A stretch of 64,000 nt of DNA from positions 62,001 to 126,000 of the forward strand of contig NZ_BMSY01000017.1 in assembly GCF_014649395.1 (NCBI RefSeq). Reading direction: 5' to 3'. Shown piece after piece: positions 25,359 through 33,174 of this stretch. The position numbers were made by a program, and so were the translations under genes. The stretch's first letter is position 1. Every line of letters begins with the position of its first letter. The notes below the pieces were generated by a model that saw nothing but the letters and a program-made list of their open reading frames with translations, was not told where the DNA came from and ran no database searches. Source of the DNA: Streptomyces aureoverticillatus (lineage in GTDB: Bacteria > Actinomycetota > Actinomycetes > Streptomycetales > Streptomycetaceae).

Positions 25359-26758
25359 GCCGCTGCCCCCTTCTTTGTCGACTTTGTTGTCTTTGTCGTC
25401 TTGGCTGTCTTTGCTGCTTCCGCCACGATGTCGGCCTGGTGCGCGAGGTCGGCGGCCCAGAAGGCGCCGCCGGGGTACGTGAATTCCGCAACCGATTCGG
25501 GGCGCATGGTCGCCGAGAATCCGGGCGCGGCGGGTGCGAGATAGTGCCCGTCGCGGATCACGACGGGGTCCACGAAGTGTTCGTGCAGGTGGTCGACGTA
25601 CTCGATGACGCGGTTCTCGGTGGTGCCGGACAGTGCCACGTAGTCGAACATCGACAGGTGCTGGACGAGTTCGCACAGCCCGACGCCGCCCGCGTGCGGG
25701 CACACCGGGACGCCGAAGCGGGCGGCGAGCAGCAGGATCGCGAGGTTCTCGTTGACGCCGCCGACGCGGGCCGCGTCGATCTGGAGGACGTCGATGGCGC
25801 CGGCCTGGAGGAGTTGCTTGAACACGATGCGGTTCTGCACGTGTTCGCCGGTGGCGACCTTCACGGGGGCGACGGCGTCGCGGATGGTGGCGTGCGCCAG
25901 GACGTCGTCGGGGCTGGTGGGCTCCTCCACCCAGTACGGCTCGAACTCGGCGAGCGCGCGGGTCCAGCGCACGGCCTCGTCGACGTTCCAGCGCTGGTTG
26001 GCGTCGATCGCCATGCGGATGCCCGGGCCGATGGCCTCGCGGGCGGTGCGGCAGCGGCGTACGTCGTCGTCGAGGTCCGCGCCGACCTTCAGCTTGATCT
26101 GGGTGAAGCCGTCGGCGACGGCCTGGCGGGCCAGGCGGGTGAGCTTCTCGTCGCTGTAGCCGAGCCAGCCGGGCGAGGTGGTGTAGCCGGGGAAGCCGTG
26201 TTCGCGCAGCCGTGCCTCCCGGGCCCTGGCGCCCGCACGGCCTCCCCGCAGGAGCGTGAGTGCCTGCTCGGGCGTGAGCGCGTCGGCGATGTAGCGGAAG
26301 TCGACCTGGGAGACCAGCCATTCGGGTTCCGCGTCGGCGAGGAGCTTCCACAGCGGGGTGCGGGCGCGCTTGGCGGCCAGGTCCCAGACGGCGTTGACGA
26401 CGGCGCCGATCGCCATGTGCATCACGCCCTTCTCGGGCCCGAGCCAGCGCAGCTGGCTGTCGCCGATCAGGTCGCGGTTGAGTGTGCCCGGGTCCGCGCA
26501 GAGCTCGTCGACGGAGCGGCCGACGACATGCTGCCTGAGCGAGTCGATCGCGGCGACCTGCACCTCGTTGCCGCGCCCGATGGTGAAGGTGAAACCGTGC
26601 CCTTCGAGTCCGTCCTCGGCGTCGGTGCGCAGCACCACATAGGCGGCCGAGTAGTCCGGGTCCGGGTTCATGGCGTCGGACCCGTCCAGTTCCCGCGAGG
26701 TCGGGAAGCGGATGTCGTAGGTGTCGACCGCCGTGACGCGGCCGGGAGTTGGGGACAC
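25355..26758 (-). CDS. L-fuconate dehydratase (enolase superfamily)
   Basis: It removes water from L-fuconate to give 2-keto-3-deoxy-L-fuconate. The 467-residue protein contains the block RFPTSRELDGSDAMNPDPDY, which from memory is nearly identical to the structurally characterised Xanthomonas campestris enzyme. It also has the active-site motifs IKLKVGA (catalytic Lys), AIDANQRW (metal Asp), WVEEP (metal Glu), GEHVQN (metal Glu) and PHAGGVGL (catalytic His). The start is GTG 26758, with GGAAAGG about 8 nt upstream. It is the first gene of the coupled cluster and lies 74 nt after the sugar permease gene. The C-terminus carries an unusual Lys/Thr tail (KTAKTTKTTKSTKK) not expected in the family. 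Confidence 0.93.
   Translation of the reverse strand: MSPTPGRVTAVDTYDIRFPTSRELDGSDAMNPDPDYSAAYVVLRTDAEDGLEGHGFTFTIGRGNEVQVAAIDSLRQHVVGRSVDELCADPGTLNRDLIGDSQLRWLGPEKGVMHMAIGAVVNAVWDLAAKRARTPLWKLLADAEPEWLVSQVDFRYIADALTPEQALTLLRGGRAGARAREARLREHGFPGYTTSPGWLGYSDEKLTRLARQAVADGFTQIKLKVGADLDDDVRRCRTAREAIGPGIRMAIDANQRWNVDEAVRWTRALAEFEPYWVEEPTSPDDVLAHATIRDAVAPVKVATGEHVQNRIVFKQLLQAGAIDVLQIDAARVGGVNENLAILLLAARFGVPVCPHAGGVGLCELVQHLSMFDYVALSGTTENRVIEYVDHLHEHFVDPVVIRDGHYLAPAAPGFSATMRPESVAEFTYPGGAFWAADLAHQADIVAEAAKTAKTTKTTKSTKKGAAA
25375..25419. repeat. 9-bp repeat (x5) encoding a Lys/Thr tail
   Basis: Five consecutive 9-bp units (starting at 25375, 25384, 25393, 25402 and 25411; TTTGTCGAC-like on the plus strand) encode repeated Lys-Thr-Thr/Ala triplets at the end of the L-fuconate dehydratase. 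It is A+T-richer than its surroundings and looks like a slippage expansion. Confidence 0.7.
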
Positions 26759-26832
26759 AGGAGGCCTTTCCGGAAAGGAACAGGGAGCCGTGGGCCGGCA
26801 GGGTCGGACGTCCTGGGCGCGGCCCGAGGAGG

Positions 26833-27879
26833 TCAGTCCTGCGCACGGCCCGTGGTGACGCGCGCGATCATCAGGGCGACGAGGATGATCCCGCCGTAGA
26901 TGGCCTGGATCCAGAAGGACGGCACCTGCGCCAGCGTGAGCAGGTTCTGGACGACGCCGAGCAGCAGGACGCCGGTGAGCGCGCCGAACATGGTGCCTTT
27001 GCCGCCGTCGAGGCTGATGCCGCCGATGACGGCCGCCGCGAACACCGTGAAGATCATGTTCTGGCCCTGGTTGGCGTTGATGGCGCCGACATAGCCGGTC
27101 TGCATCAGACCGCCGACGGCGGCGAGCGTCCCGGCGACGACGAACACGCCGAGCATGACCCGCTCGACGCGGATGCCCGCGGCCCGCGCGGCGTCCGCGT
27201 TCCCGCCGATCGCGTACAGGGCGCGGCCCACGCGGTGGTACTTCAGGACGAGGCCGGTGATGCCGAAGGCGGCCGCCGCGATCCACACCGACAGCGGCAC
27301 GGTCAGGAACGTGGACGTGGCGAGCGTGAAGAACGACTCGGGCATGCCGAACAGCGTCTTGCCCTTGGTGGCGCCGACGAGGACGCCGCGCAGCACGATC
27401 AGCATGGCGAGCGTGACGATGAAGGCGTTGAGCTTCAGCTTGACCACGAGGACGCCGTTGAAGCCGCCGATCACCGCGCCGACCAGCACGATCGCGAGCA
27501 GGCCGACGGCCGCGGGCATGTCGGTGCCGAAGCCCGCCTGGGCGGCGGGCAGCACGAGCAGCGCCCCGATGGCGGGCGCGATGCCGACGACCGACTCCAG
27601 GGAGAGGTCGAACTTGCCGGTGATCAGCACCAGCGACTCGGCGAGGACGACCATCGCCAGGGCCGCGGACGCGCCGAGGATGGAGATGATGTTCCGCTCG
27701 GTGAGGAACGAGTCGTTGACGAACGCGCCGAGCACCATCAGGAGCAACAGGGCGGGGACGAGGGCGAGTTCGCGGGCGCGGCGGAGCAACATGTTCTTCG
27801 CCGAACGGGTCTCCCCCGGGCGGGCCGGGGCGGGTGTGGCGGCCGCCTTCGCGGCCGAGGGGGCCTTGATGTCAGCCAT
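26833..27879 (-). CDS. RbsC-type sugar ABC permease (fucose importer)
   Basis: The membrane subunit of a CUT2 sugar importer, 348 residues, with about nine to ten helices after an Ala/Pro-rich cytosolic leader. The ITGKFDLSLESVVG and ISLDGGKGTMFGALTGVLLLG segments match the RbsC/branched-chain-type permease family. The ATG at 27879 has AAGGAG 8 nt upstream and overlaps the end of the ATPase gene by 8 nt. Gene order (binding protein, ATPase, permease, then the fucose catabolic genes) strongly suggests import of L-fucose or a close relative. Confidence 0.88.
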   Translation of the reverse strand: MADIKAPSAAKAAATPAPARPGETRSAKNMLLRRARELALVPALLLLMVLGAFVNDSFLTERNIISILGASAALAMVVLAESLVLITGKFDLSLESVVGIAPAIGALLVLPAAQAGFGTDMPAAVGLLAIVLVGAVIGGFNGVLVVKLKLNAFIVTLAMLIVLRGVLVGATKGKTLFGMPESFFTLATSTFLTVPLSVWIAAAAFGITGLVLKYHRVGRALYAIGGNADAARAAGIRVERVMLGVFVVAGTLAAVGGLMQTGYVGAINANQGQNMIFTVFAAAVIGGISLDGGKGTMFGALTGVLLLGVVQNLLTLAQVPSFWIQAIYGGIILVALMIARVTTGRAQD

Positions 27880-29476
27880 GGTGGTCTCCTTGTGGTTCGG
27901 CTGCGGACCGGCGGGGGCTGGTCGCGCCGTTCCCCGCGCCCCTATCGGGGCGCGCCTGGCCCACACCCTCAACGGACGCGATCAGCTCGTGGTCGTGCCA
28001 GCCCGCCGGGTGTTCGGCGACGACGCGGCCGTGGAAGAGGACGAGCACGCGGTCGCAGCGACGCAGGTCGTCCAGTTCGTCGGACACGACGATGACGGCG
28101 GTGCCGTCGTCGCGGGCGCGGTCGACGCGGGCGAGCAGCGACTCCTTGGACTTCACGTCGACGCCCGCGGTGGGGTTGATGAGGACGAGCAGGCGCGGGT
28201 CGGAGGCGAGGGCGCGCGCCATGACGACCTTCTGCGCGTTGCCTCCGGAGAGGTCGGACACGGGCTGGTCGGGCCCTTCGGCGTGGATGTCGAGCCGCTG
28301 GATGAGCCCGCCCGCGAAGGCGCGCTTGCGGTCGGTGCCGACGAAGCCGTACCGGCCGAGCCGGCCGAGCACGCTCATGGTGGCGTTGTCGCCGATGGAC
28401 AGGGAGTACACCAGGCCCTCGCCGTGCCGGTCGCGCGGCACGCAGCCCACTCCGGCCCGCAGCGCGGCGGGGACGTCGCCGAACTTCAGGGGTTCGCCGT
28501 CCAGGAGGGCGGCGCCCGAGGTCGGCGTGTGCAGTCCGGTGAACGACTCCGCGAGGTTGATCTTTCCGCTGCCGCTGGACCCGGCGAGCCCGACGACCTC
28601 GCCCCGGCGCACGGTCAGGTCGACGTCGTCGTACGAGGAGCTGCTCAGGCCGCGCACGTCGAGCAGCACGGGCGCGTCGGCGGGGACCTCGGGCCGGGCG
28701 AGGACCTTGCTCTCGGTCAGCGCCTCGCCCGCCATGGCCTCCACGAGGGCGGCGCGGGGCAGGTCGGCGACGGGGGCGGTGGTGATCCAGCGGGCGTCGC
28801 GCAGGACGGTGACGGTCTGGCACACCTCGTACACCTCTTGCAGGTGGTGCGAGATGAACAGGAACGTGACACCGGAGTCCTGGAGGGCCCGCATGCGCGT
28901 GAACAGCCGCTCGATCTCGCGGTTGTCGAGCTGCGCGGTGGGTTCGTCGAGGACGATGAAGCGCGCGCCGAAGCTCAACGCCCGGGCGATCTCCACCATT
29001 TGGCGGTCCTCGACCTTGAGGTCGGCGGTGCGCGCGTCGGGGTCGACGCGCACGTCCCAGGTGCGCAGCACCTCGGCCGCCTCCGCCTTGAGGCGGCGCC
29101 AGCTGATCAGTCCGCCGCGGCCCTGCGGCTGGCGGTTGATGAAGAGGTTCTCGGCGACCGTCAGTTCCGGCACGACGGTGGGCCGCTGGTACACGCAGGC
29201 CACCTTGCGGCGCCAGGCGTCGCGGTCGGCGAGCGGCGGCGCGGCCTCGCCGTCGAACAGGATGGTGCCCGCGTCGGGCGCCTGGAGGCCGGTGAGGAGG
29301 GTGACGAGGGTGGACTTGCCCGCGCCGTTGCGGCCGACGAGGGCGTGGGACTCGCCGGGCCTGACGGTCAGCCGGCCGTCCTGGAGGGCCACGGTGGGCC
29401 CGTACCGCTTCACGATGCCGGACGCCTCGACGAGGGGCACGGGCGCCGCGGGGCTCGGTGGGGTCGGCGTCGTCAT
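27872..29476 (-). CDS. Sugar ABC transporter ATPase with two nucleotide-binding domains, second site degenerate
   Basis: An RbsA/MglA-type tandem ATPase of 534 residues. The first domain is intact: Walker A GRNGAGKST, Walker B FIVLDEPTAQLD, switch His in ISHHLQ. In the second, Walker A reads GSSGSGKIN (the Ser/Thr after Lys is Ile) and Walker B reads LLVLINPTAGVD (Asp-Glu replaced by Ile-Asn), though the LSGGNAQ signature remains, so only the first site is likely to hydrolyse ATP. The ATG at 29476 overlaps the binding-protein stop by 4 nt. The last 20 or so residues (from about VGQARP) are encoded inside a copy of a Streptomyces intergenic repeat, so the C-terminus is atypical. Confidence 0.88.
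   Translation of the reverse strand: MTTPTPPSPAAPVPLVEASGIVKRYGPTVALQDGRLTVRPGESHALVGRNGAGKSTLVTLLTGLQAPDAGTILFDGEAAPPLADRDAWRRKVACVYQRPTVVPELTVAENLFINRQPQGRGGLISWRRLKAEAAEVLRTWDVRVDPDARTADLKVEDRQMVEIARALSFGARFIVLDEPTAQLDNREIERLFTRMRALQDSGVTFLFISHHLQEVYEVCQTVTVLRDARWITTAPVADLPRAALVEAMAGEALTESKVLARPEVPADAPVLLDVRGLSSSSYDDVDLTVRRGEVVGLAGSSGSGKINLAESFTGLHTPTSGAALLDGEPLKFGDVPAALRAGVGCVPRDRHGEGLVYSLSIGDNATMSVLGRLGRYGFVGTDRKRAFAGGLIQRLDIHAEGPDQPVSDLSGGNAQKVVMARALASDPRLLVLINPTAGVDVKSKESLLARVDRARDDGTAVIVVSDELDDLRRCDRVLVLFHGRVVAEHPAGWHDHELIASVEGVGQARPDRGAGNGATSPRRSAAEPQGDHHG
27916..27954. repeat. Partial copy of the 6635-6771 palindromic repeat, inside a coding end
   Basis: GGCTGGTCGCGCCGTTCCCC followed by GCGCCCCTATCGGGGCGC repeats one arm of the element at 6731-6771 with two changes. 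Here the sequence forms the 3' end of the ABC ATPase reading frame. Confidence 0.75.
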
Positions 29477-30564
29477 TGGACGGAGTTGCCCCACAGCTCG
29501 GCGTCGTCCACGTTCTCCTTCGTGACGAGCGGCGCGGGCAGCTGGTCCTCCAGGATGCCGCTGGGCAGCTTCACGATGGTGGAGCCGTGGTCGGTCGGTC
29601 CGGGCTTGAACTTCTTCCCGTTCATCGCGGCCTTGATGTAGTACATGCCGTACTTGGCGTACGAGTCGGCGGGCTGGGAGACGGTCGCGTCGATCTGGCC
29701 CTTGCGGATGGCGTCGAACTCCTGCGGGATGCCGTCGTTGGACACGATCGAGATGTGCCCCTTCGTGCCTGACTTCTTCAACATCCCCTTGGACTTGAGG
29801 GTTTGCAGGGTCGGAGCGAGATAGACCCCGCCCGCCTGCATATAGATGCCCTTGATGTCGGGGTGGGAGTTGAGCAGGGTGTCCAGCTTGGAGGCGGCGG
29901 TGTCCGACTCCCACTTGGCGGGGATCTCCAGGACCTTCAGCTTCGGGTACTTGTCCTTGACGCAGTCGCGGAACGCCTTGGAGCGCTCACGCCCGTTGAC
30001 CGACGCGAGGTCCCCCATGATCTGGACGACCTTCCCGCTCTTCACCTGCTTGCCGAGGTAGTCACAGGCCTTCTGCCCGTACGCCACGTTGTTGGCGCGG
30101 ACCACCATCGCGACCTCGCCCTTCTCGGGCGCGACGTCGACGGCGACCACGGGCACGCCCTTGCGCTCGGCCTGGTCGAGCCCGGCGGAGATGGCGGCGC
30201 TGTCGAGCGGTGCCACCACCAGGCCCTTGACGCCCTGGTTGAGCTGGTTGTTGATGTCGGTGATCTGCTGCGAGGGGTCGCTGTTGGAGTTGACGGTCTT
30301 GAGCGCGTCGACGTCCTCAGACTTCGCCATCTTCGGTACGTAGTCGTTGTACGACTGCCAGAACGGCGAGGTGAGCAGCGGCAGGATCACGCCGACCTTG
30401 CCCTCGCCGCCGGCCTTGCCACCGGATCCCCCGGTGTCCTTCGTGCTGCCGCAGGCGGTGAGCGCGAGCGCGGCGCAGGCCGCCGCGGCGGTGGCTCGGG
30501 CCGCCAGGGAAAGCCGTGAAGTCCGCTTCCTGCTGGGCCTGTTCCGCACTGTTCTGCCGACCAT
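29473..30564 (-). CDS. Periplasmic-type sugar-binding lipoprotein (RbsB family)
   Basis: The substrate-binding component of the fucose importer, 363 residues. An Arg-rich n-region and hydrophobic core end in a lipobox LALTAC. The two-lobed type 1 periplasmic fold is shown by VGVILPLLTSPFWQSYND, GLVVAPLDSAA, GVPVVAVDVAP and SIVSNDGIPQEFDAIRKGQ. The ATG at 30564 is preceded by GAGGAG. It is the first gene of the minus-strand import operon and overlaps the ATPase gene by 4 nt. The operon promoter should lie in the 234-nt region shared with the divergent FadR-type regulator. Confidence 0.88.
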   Translation of the reverse strand: MVGRTVRNRPSRKRTSRLSLAARATAAAACAALALTACGSTKDTGGSGGKAGGEGKVGVILPLLTSPFWQSYNDYVPKMAKSEDVDALKTVNSNSDPSQQITDINNQLNQGVKGLVVAPLDSAAISAGLDQAERKGVPVVAVDVAPEKGEVAMVVRANNVAYGQKACDYLGKQVKSGKVVQIMGDLASVNGRERSKAFRDCVKDKYPKLKVLEIPAKWESDTAASKLDTLLNSHPDIKGIYMQAGGVYLAPTLQTLKSKGMLKKSGTKGHISIVSNDGIPQEFDAIRKGQIDATVSQPADSYAKYGMYYIKAAMNGKKFKPGPTDHGSTIVKLPSGILEDQLPAPLVTKENVDDAELWGNSVQ

Positions 30565-30740
30565 GTGACGGCTCCTCATCGAGCGAGTTCGAGAGATTCC
30601 AGGGAGATCCGGGCGGGGCTCGAGCGGGCCGTGCGTGCGGGTGTGACGCCTCCCCCGCTCGACCGCTGGGCGAATATTTATCAGACCACTTGGCGGACAC
30701 AACACCCCTCGGCGCCAACATTTCCCGCTTTCCGGCCGTA

Positions 30741-30753
30741 GTGGTCGGACCAC
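30741..30753. promoter_or_regulatory. FadR/GntR-type operator in the fucose divergent promoter
   Basis: GTGGTC-G-GACCAC is a perfect 6-1-6 palindrome, the usual form of FCD-type GntR operators. A further GACCAC half-site lies at 30684-30689 (ATCAGACCACTT). A TACACT -10 candidate at 30763-30768 follows for the plus-strand regulator gene, so binding here could block both divergent transcripts. Confidence 0.65.
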
Positions 30754-30798
30754 ATTGGTGACTACACTGCGCGGCACCGGCAAGTGAAGGAGCGTTTT

Positions 30799-31563
30799 GT
30801 GGACCAGTTCGTGGACCAGAGCGAGCAGAGCGCCCCGCCCGCGCCCGCACAGAAGGGCACGGTGACCCAGCGGGCCATCGACGAGATCAAGGCGATGATC
30901 GGCGAGGGACTGCTTGAGCCGGGGCAACGCCTGCCCACCGAACGGGACTTGGCGACCCAGCTCGGCATCTCACGCAGCTCGATGCGAGAGGCGATCCGGG
31001 CGCTGACGGTGCTCGGTGTCCTGGAGGCGCGGCACGGCTCGGGCATCTATGTGACCCAGCTGGAGGCCGGGGACCTCCTGGAGACCTTCGGCGTCGTCGC
31101 CGATCTGTCGCGCGGCCCGCGCCTCGTGGAACTGCTCGAAGTGCGCCGGGTCCTGGAGTCCACGGCGACCGGGCTCGCCGCCGCCCGCATCACACCGGAC
31201 CAACTGGCCGACGTGGAGACGCACTTGGCGGCCATGAACGCCACCGACGACCCCGAGGAGATCCTCTCCCACGACCTCGCCTTCCACCGCACGATCGCCC
31301 TCGCCGCGGGCAACGACACGATGGCGGCGATCCTGGAGGGCCTGTCCTCGCGCACCTTCCGGGCCCGGGTGTGGCGCGGCTACCAGGAGGAGGGCGCCTT
31401 CGAGCGCACCCGGCGCGAGCACGCCCGCATCCACCGGGCCCTGGTCGCCCGGGACCCGGAGGCGGCGCGGGCAGCGGCGGCCGCGCACGTGGGGGAAGTG
31501 GAGGACTGGCTGCGGGGGCAGTGGGAGGAACAGCGGCCATCCGGAGAGCAGCCCGCCGGATAG
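30799..31563 (+). CDS. FadR-type GntR regulator (FCD domain), likely fucose operon repressor
   Basis: A 254-residue regulator. The winged helix contains LPTERDLATQLGISRSSMRE and the wing HGSGIYV. The C-terminal FCD all-helical ligand domain has the metal-site pattern (HDLAFHRTI and EHARIHRAL), fitting binding of a sugar acid or small carboxylate such as an L-fuconate derivative (inferred). I prefer the GTG at 30799 because AAGGAG lies 6 nt upstream; GTG 30784 would place that site inside the gene. It diverges from the sugar-import and fucose catabolism genes. The final residues are encoded by a 30-bp tandem repeat. Confidence 0.88.
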   Translation: MDQFVDQSEQSAPPAPAQKGTVTQRAIDEIKAMIGEGLLEPGQRLPTERDLATQLGISRSSMREAIRALTVLGVLEARHGSGIYVTQLEAGDLLETFGVVADLSRGPRLVELLEVRRVLESTATGLAAARITPDQLADVETHLAAMNATDDPEEILSHDLAFHRTIALAAGNDTMAAILEGLSSRTFRARVWRGYQEEGAFERTRREHARIHRALVARDPEAARAAAAAHVGEVEDWLRGQWEEQRPSGEQPAG

Positions 31564-31620
31564 CGGCCATCTGGAGACCGGTCATCCGGAGAGCGGGCAC
31601 ATGGACAGCGGCCATCCGGC
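31531..31620 (+). repeat. 30-bp tandem repeat (x3) across the regulator gene stop codon
   Basis: Units at 31531-31560, 31561-31590 and 31591-31620 share AGCGGnCAT and CCGG blocks. The regulator's TAG stop is the first triplet of unit 2, so one unit is coding and two are non-coding. Confidence 0.65.
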
Positions 31621-31712
31621 CAAACTCGGGCCGCCACGTTGGAAGCGCCCGTTCCCCGGGGAGCCCCCTCGTCGAACGCGTTCTCGACGCAGACGTCCCA
31701 GGGGGACCCACC

Positions 31713-33110
31713 ATGGCCACAACGCGAAGCGACACCAGAAGAAGCGGCAGGGGCGTGCGCCGCCGGCTGGCCGCGGCGGTGGTCGCGCTGTCGGCGGCCT
31801 GCGGCACGCTGGTGGCCGCGCCCGCGCCCGCCAACGCCGCACCCGACTTCTCCGGCGACCCGATCCACTACTGGAACAACGTCCTGCTCCAGGCCATGCG
31901 CACCAAGGGCGGCGCACCCGGCCCGCTGGCCCGCGCCGCCGCGATGCTGAACGGGGCGATGTACGACGCGGAGAGCTCGTACCGGCTGCGCTGGCACAGG
32001 ATGACCTCGGAGCCGTACCTGGAGGCGTACCGCTACGACGCCATCCTGGAGGGCCCGCACGAGGAGGAGCGGGTGATCGGGCGCACCGCGTACAAGATCC
32101 TGCTCGGCCTGTTCAGGGAGCAGAAGCCCTACCTCGACCAGAAGTTCACCGACCGCTTCGGCACCCGTCCCGACGAGTTCGACCTCCTGGACCACACCGT
32201 GGTCAACAAGGTGGTGGCCCGGATGGAGACGGCCCGCGCCGCCGACGGGTCCGACGACCAGCGACCGTACACGGGCGACAAGGTGCCCGGCGCCTGGCGG
32301 CCCACGCACTACCCCGACCTTCCGGACCCCTCGTGCACGCAGGACAGTGACGCGGCCACGCCGCGCTGGGGGGAGGTCAGGCCGTTCGCGATCCCGACGG
32401 GTTCGGAGTTCCGCCCGCCCACCCCCGAGCTGTACGGCACGTACGAACGGCTCCGCGAGAGCACGGCCTACCGGGACCAGGTCGACAAGGTGCGCCGCGC
32501 GGGTGACGCGAACGCCCCCGAGAGCGAGCGCAGCAGGGACCAGACGGCCGCGGCCTGGTTCTGGGCGAACGACGCGAACGGCACGTACAAGCCGCCCGGG
32601 CAGATCCTCCAGCACACCCGGGAGGTGTCCGAGGCCCGCAGGCTCACCACGTACCAGAACGCGCGCCTGTTCGCCCTGGTGTCGCTCGCCATGGCGGACG
32701 CGGCGATCGCCGAGTGGGACGTCAAGTACCGCACCCCGATCGACCTGTGGCGCCCGGTGTCCGCGATCCGTGAGGGCGGCATCGACCGCACCTGGAAGCC
32801 GCTGGCGGGGACGACTCCCTGCTTCCCGGCGTGGGCGTCGGGACACGCGACGTTCGGCGGAGCGTGGGAGCAGGTGATGGAGCGCTACTTCGACTCGCCC
32901 GGCTTCACCATGACCCTCACCACCGAAGAGCCCAAGTCCCCCGTGCGGTCCCGCACCTTCGCCACCTTCCACCAGGCCGCCCAGGAGAACGCCAACAGCC
33001 GCCTGTACCTGGGTGTCCACTATCCGTGGGACGCCACGGACGGCCTGACGGTCGGCAACAAGGTCGGTGACTACGTGGTGACGAACAGGCTCAAGCCGAT
33101 CCCCTCGTGA
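31713..33110 (+). CDS. Vanadium-dependent haloperoxidase / PAP2-like secreted protein
   Basis: A 465-residue exported protein with an N-terminal signal (after RRLAAAVVALSAACG, cleavage near ANAA). The three vanadate/phosphate-binding blocks of the haloperoxidase/PAP2 fold are present in order: KYRTPIDLWRP (K-x6-RP), FPAWASGHATF (the SGH block) and SRLYLGVHYPWDATDG (SR-x5-H-x3-D). It could be a vanadium haloperoxidase or a related acid phosphatase; the acid/base His needed for halide oxidation cannot be told apart by eye. The ATG at 31713 follows a GGGGGACC stretch. Alone on the plus strand, it faces the convergent GH38 gene across a strong hairpin. Confidence 0.82.
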   Translation: MATTRSDTRRSGRGVRRRLAAAVVALSAACGTLVAAPAPANAAPDFSGDPIHYWNNVLLQAMRTKGGAPGPLARAAAMLNGAMYDAESSYRLRWHRMTSEPYLEAYRYDAILEGPHEEERVIGRTAYKILLGLFREQKPYLDQKFTDRFGTRPDEFDLLDHTVVNKVVARMETARAADGSDDQRPYTGDKVPGAWRPTHYPDLPDPSCTQDSDAATPRWGEVRPFAIPTGSEFRPPTPELYGTYERLRESTAYRDQVDKVRRAGDANAPESERSRDQTAAAWFWANDANGTYKPPGQILQHTREVSEARRLTTYQNARLFALVSLAMADAAIAEWDVKYRTPIDLWRPVSAIREGGIDRTWKPLAGTTPCFPAWASGHATFGGAWEQVMERYFDSPGFTMTLTTEEPKSPVRSRTFATFHQAAQENANSRLYLGVHYPWDATDGLTVGNKVGDYVVTNRLKPIPS

Positions 33111-33116
33111 CGCGGA

Positions 33117-33143
33117 GCGACCACGCGCCGAGCGCGTGGTCGC
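33117..33143. terminator. Perfect 12-bp hairpin between convergent genes
   Basis: GCGACCACGCGC, loop CGA, GCGCGTGGTCGC. It lies between the stop codons of the haloperoxidase-like and GH38 genes, so it is a likely bidirectional terminator. Confidence 0.75.
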
Positions 33144-33174
33144 CCCACACCGTCCCAGCCGGTGCTCCCGTCAC

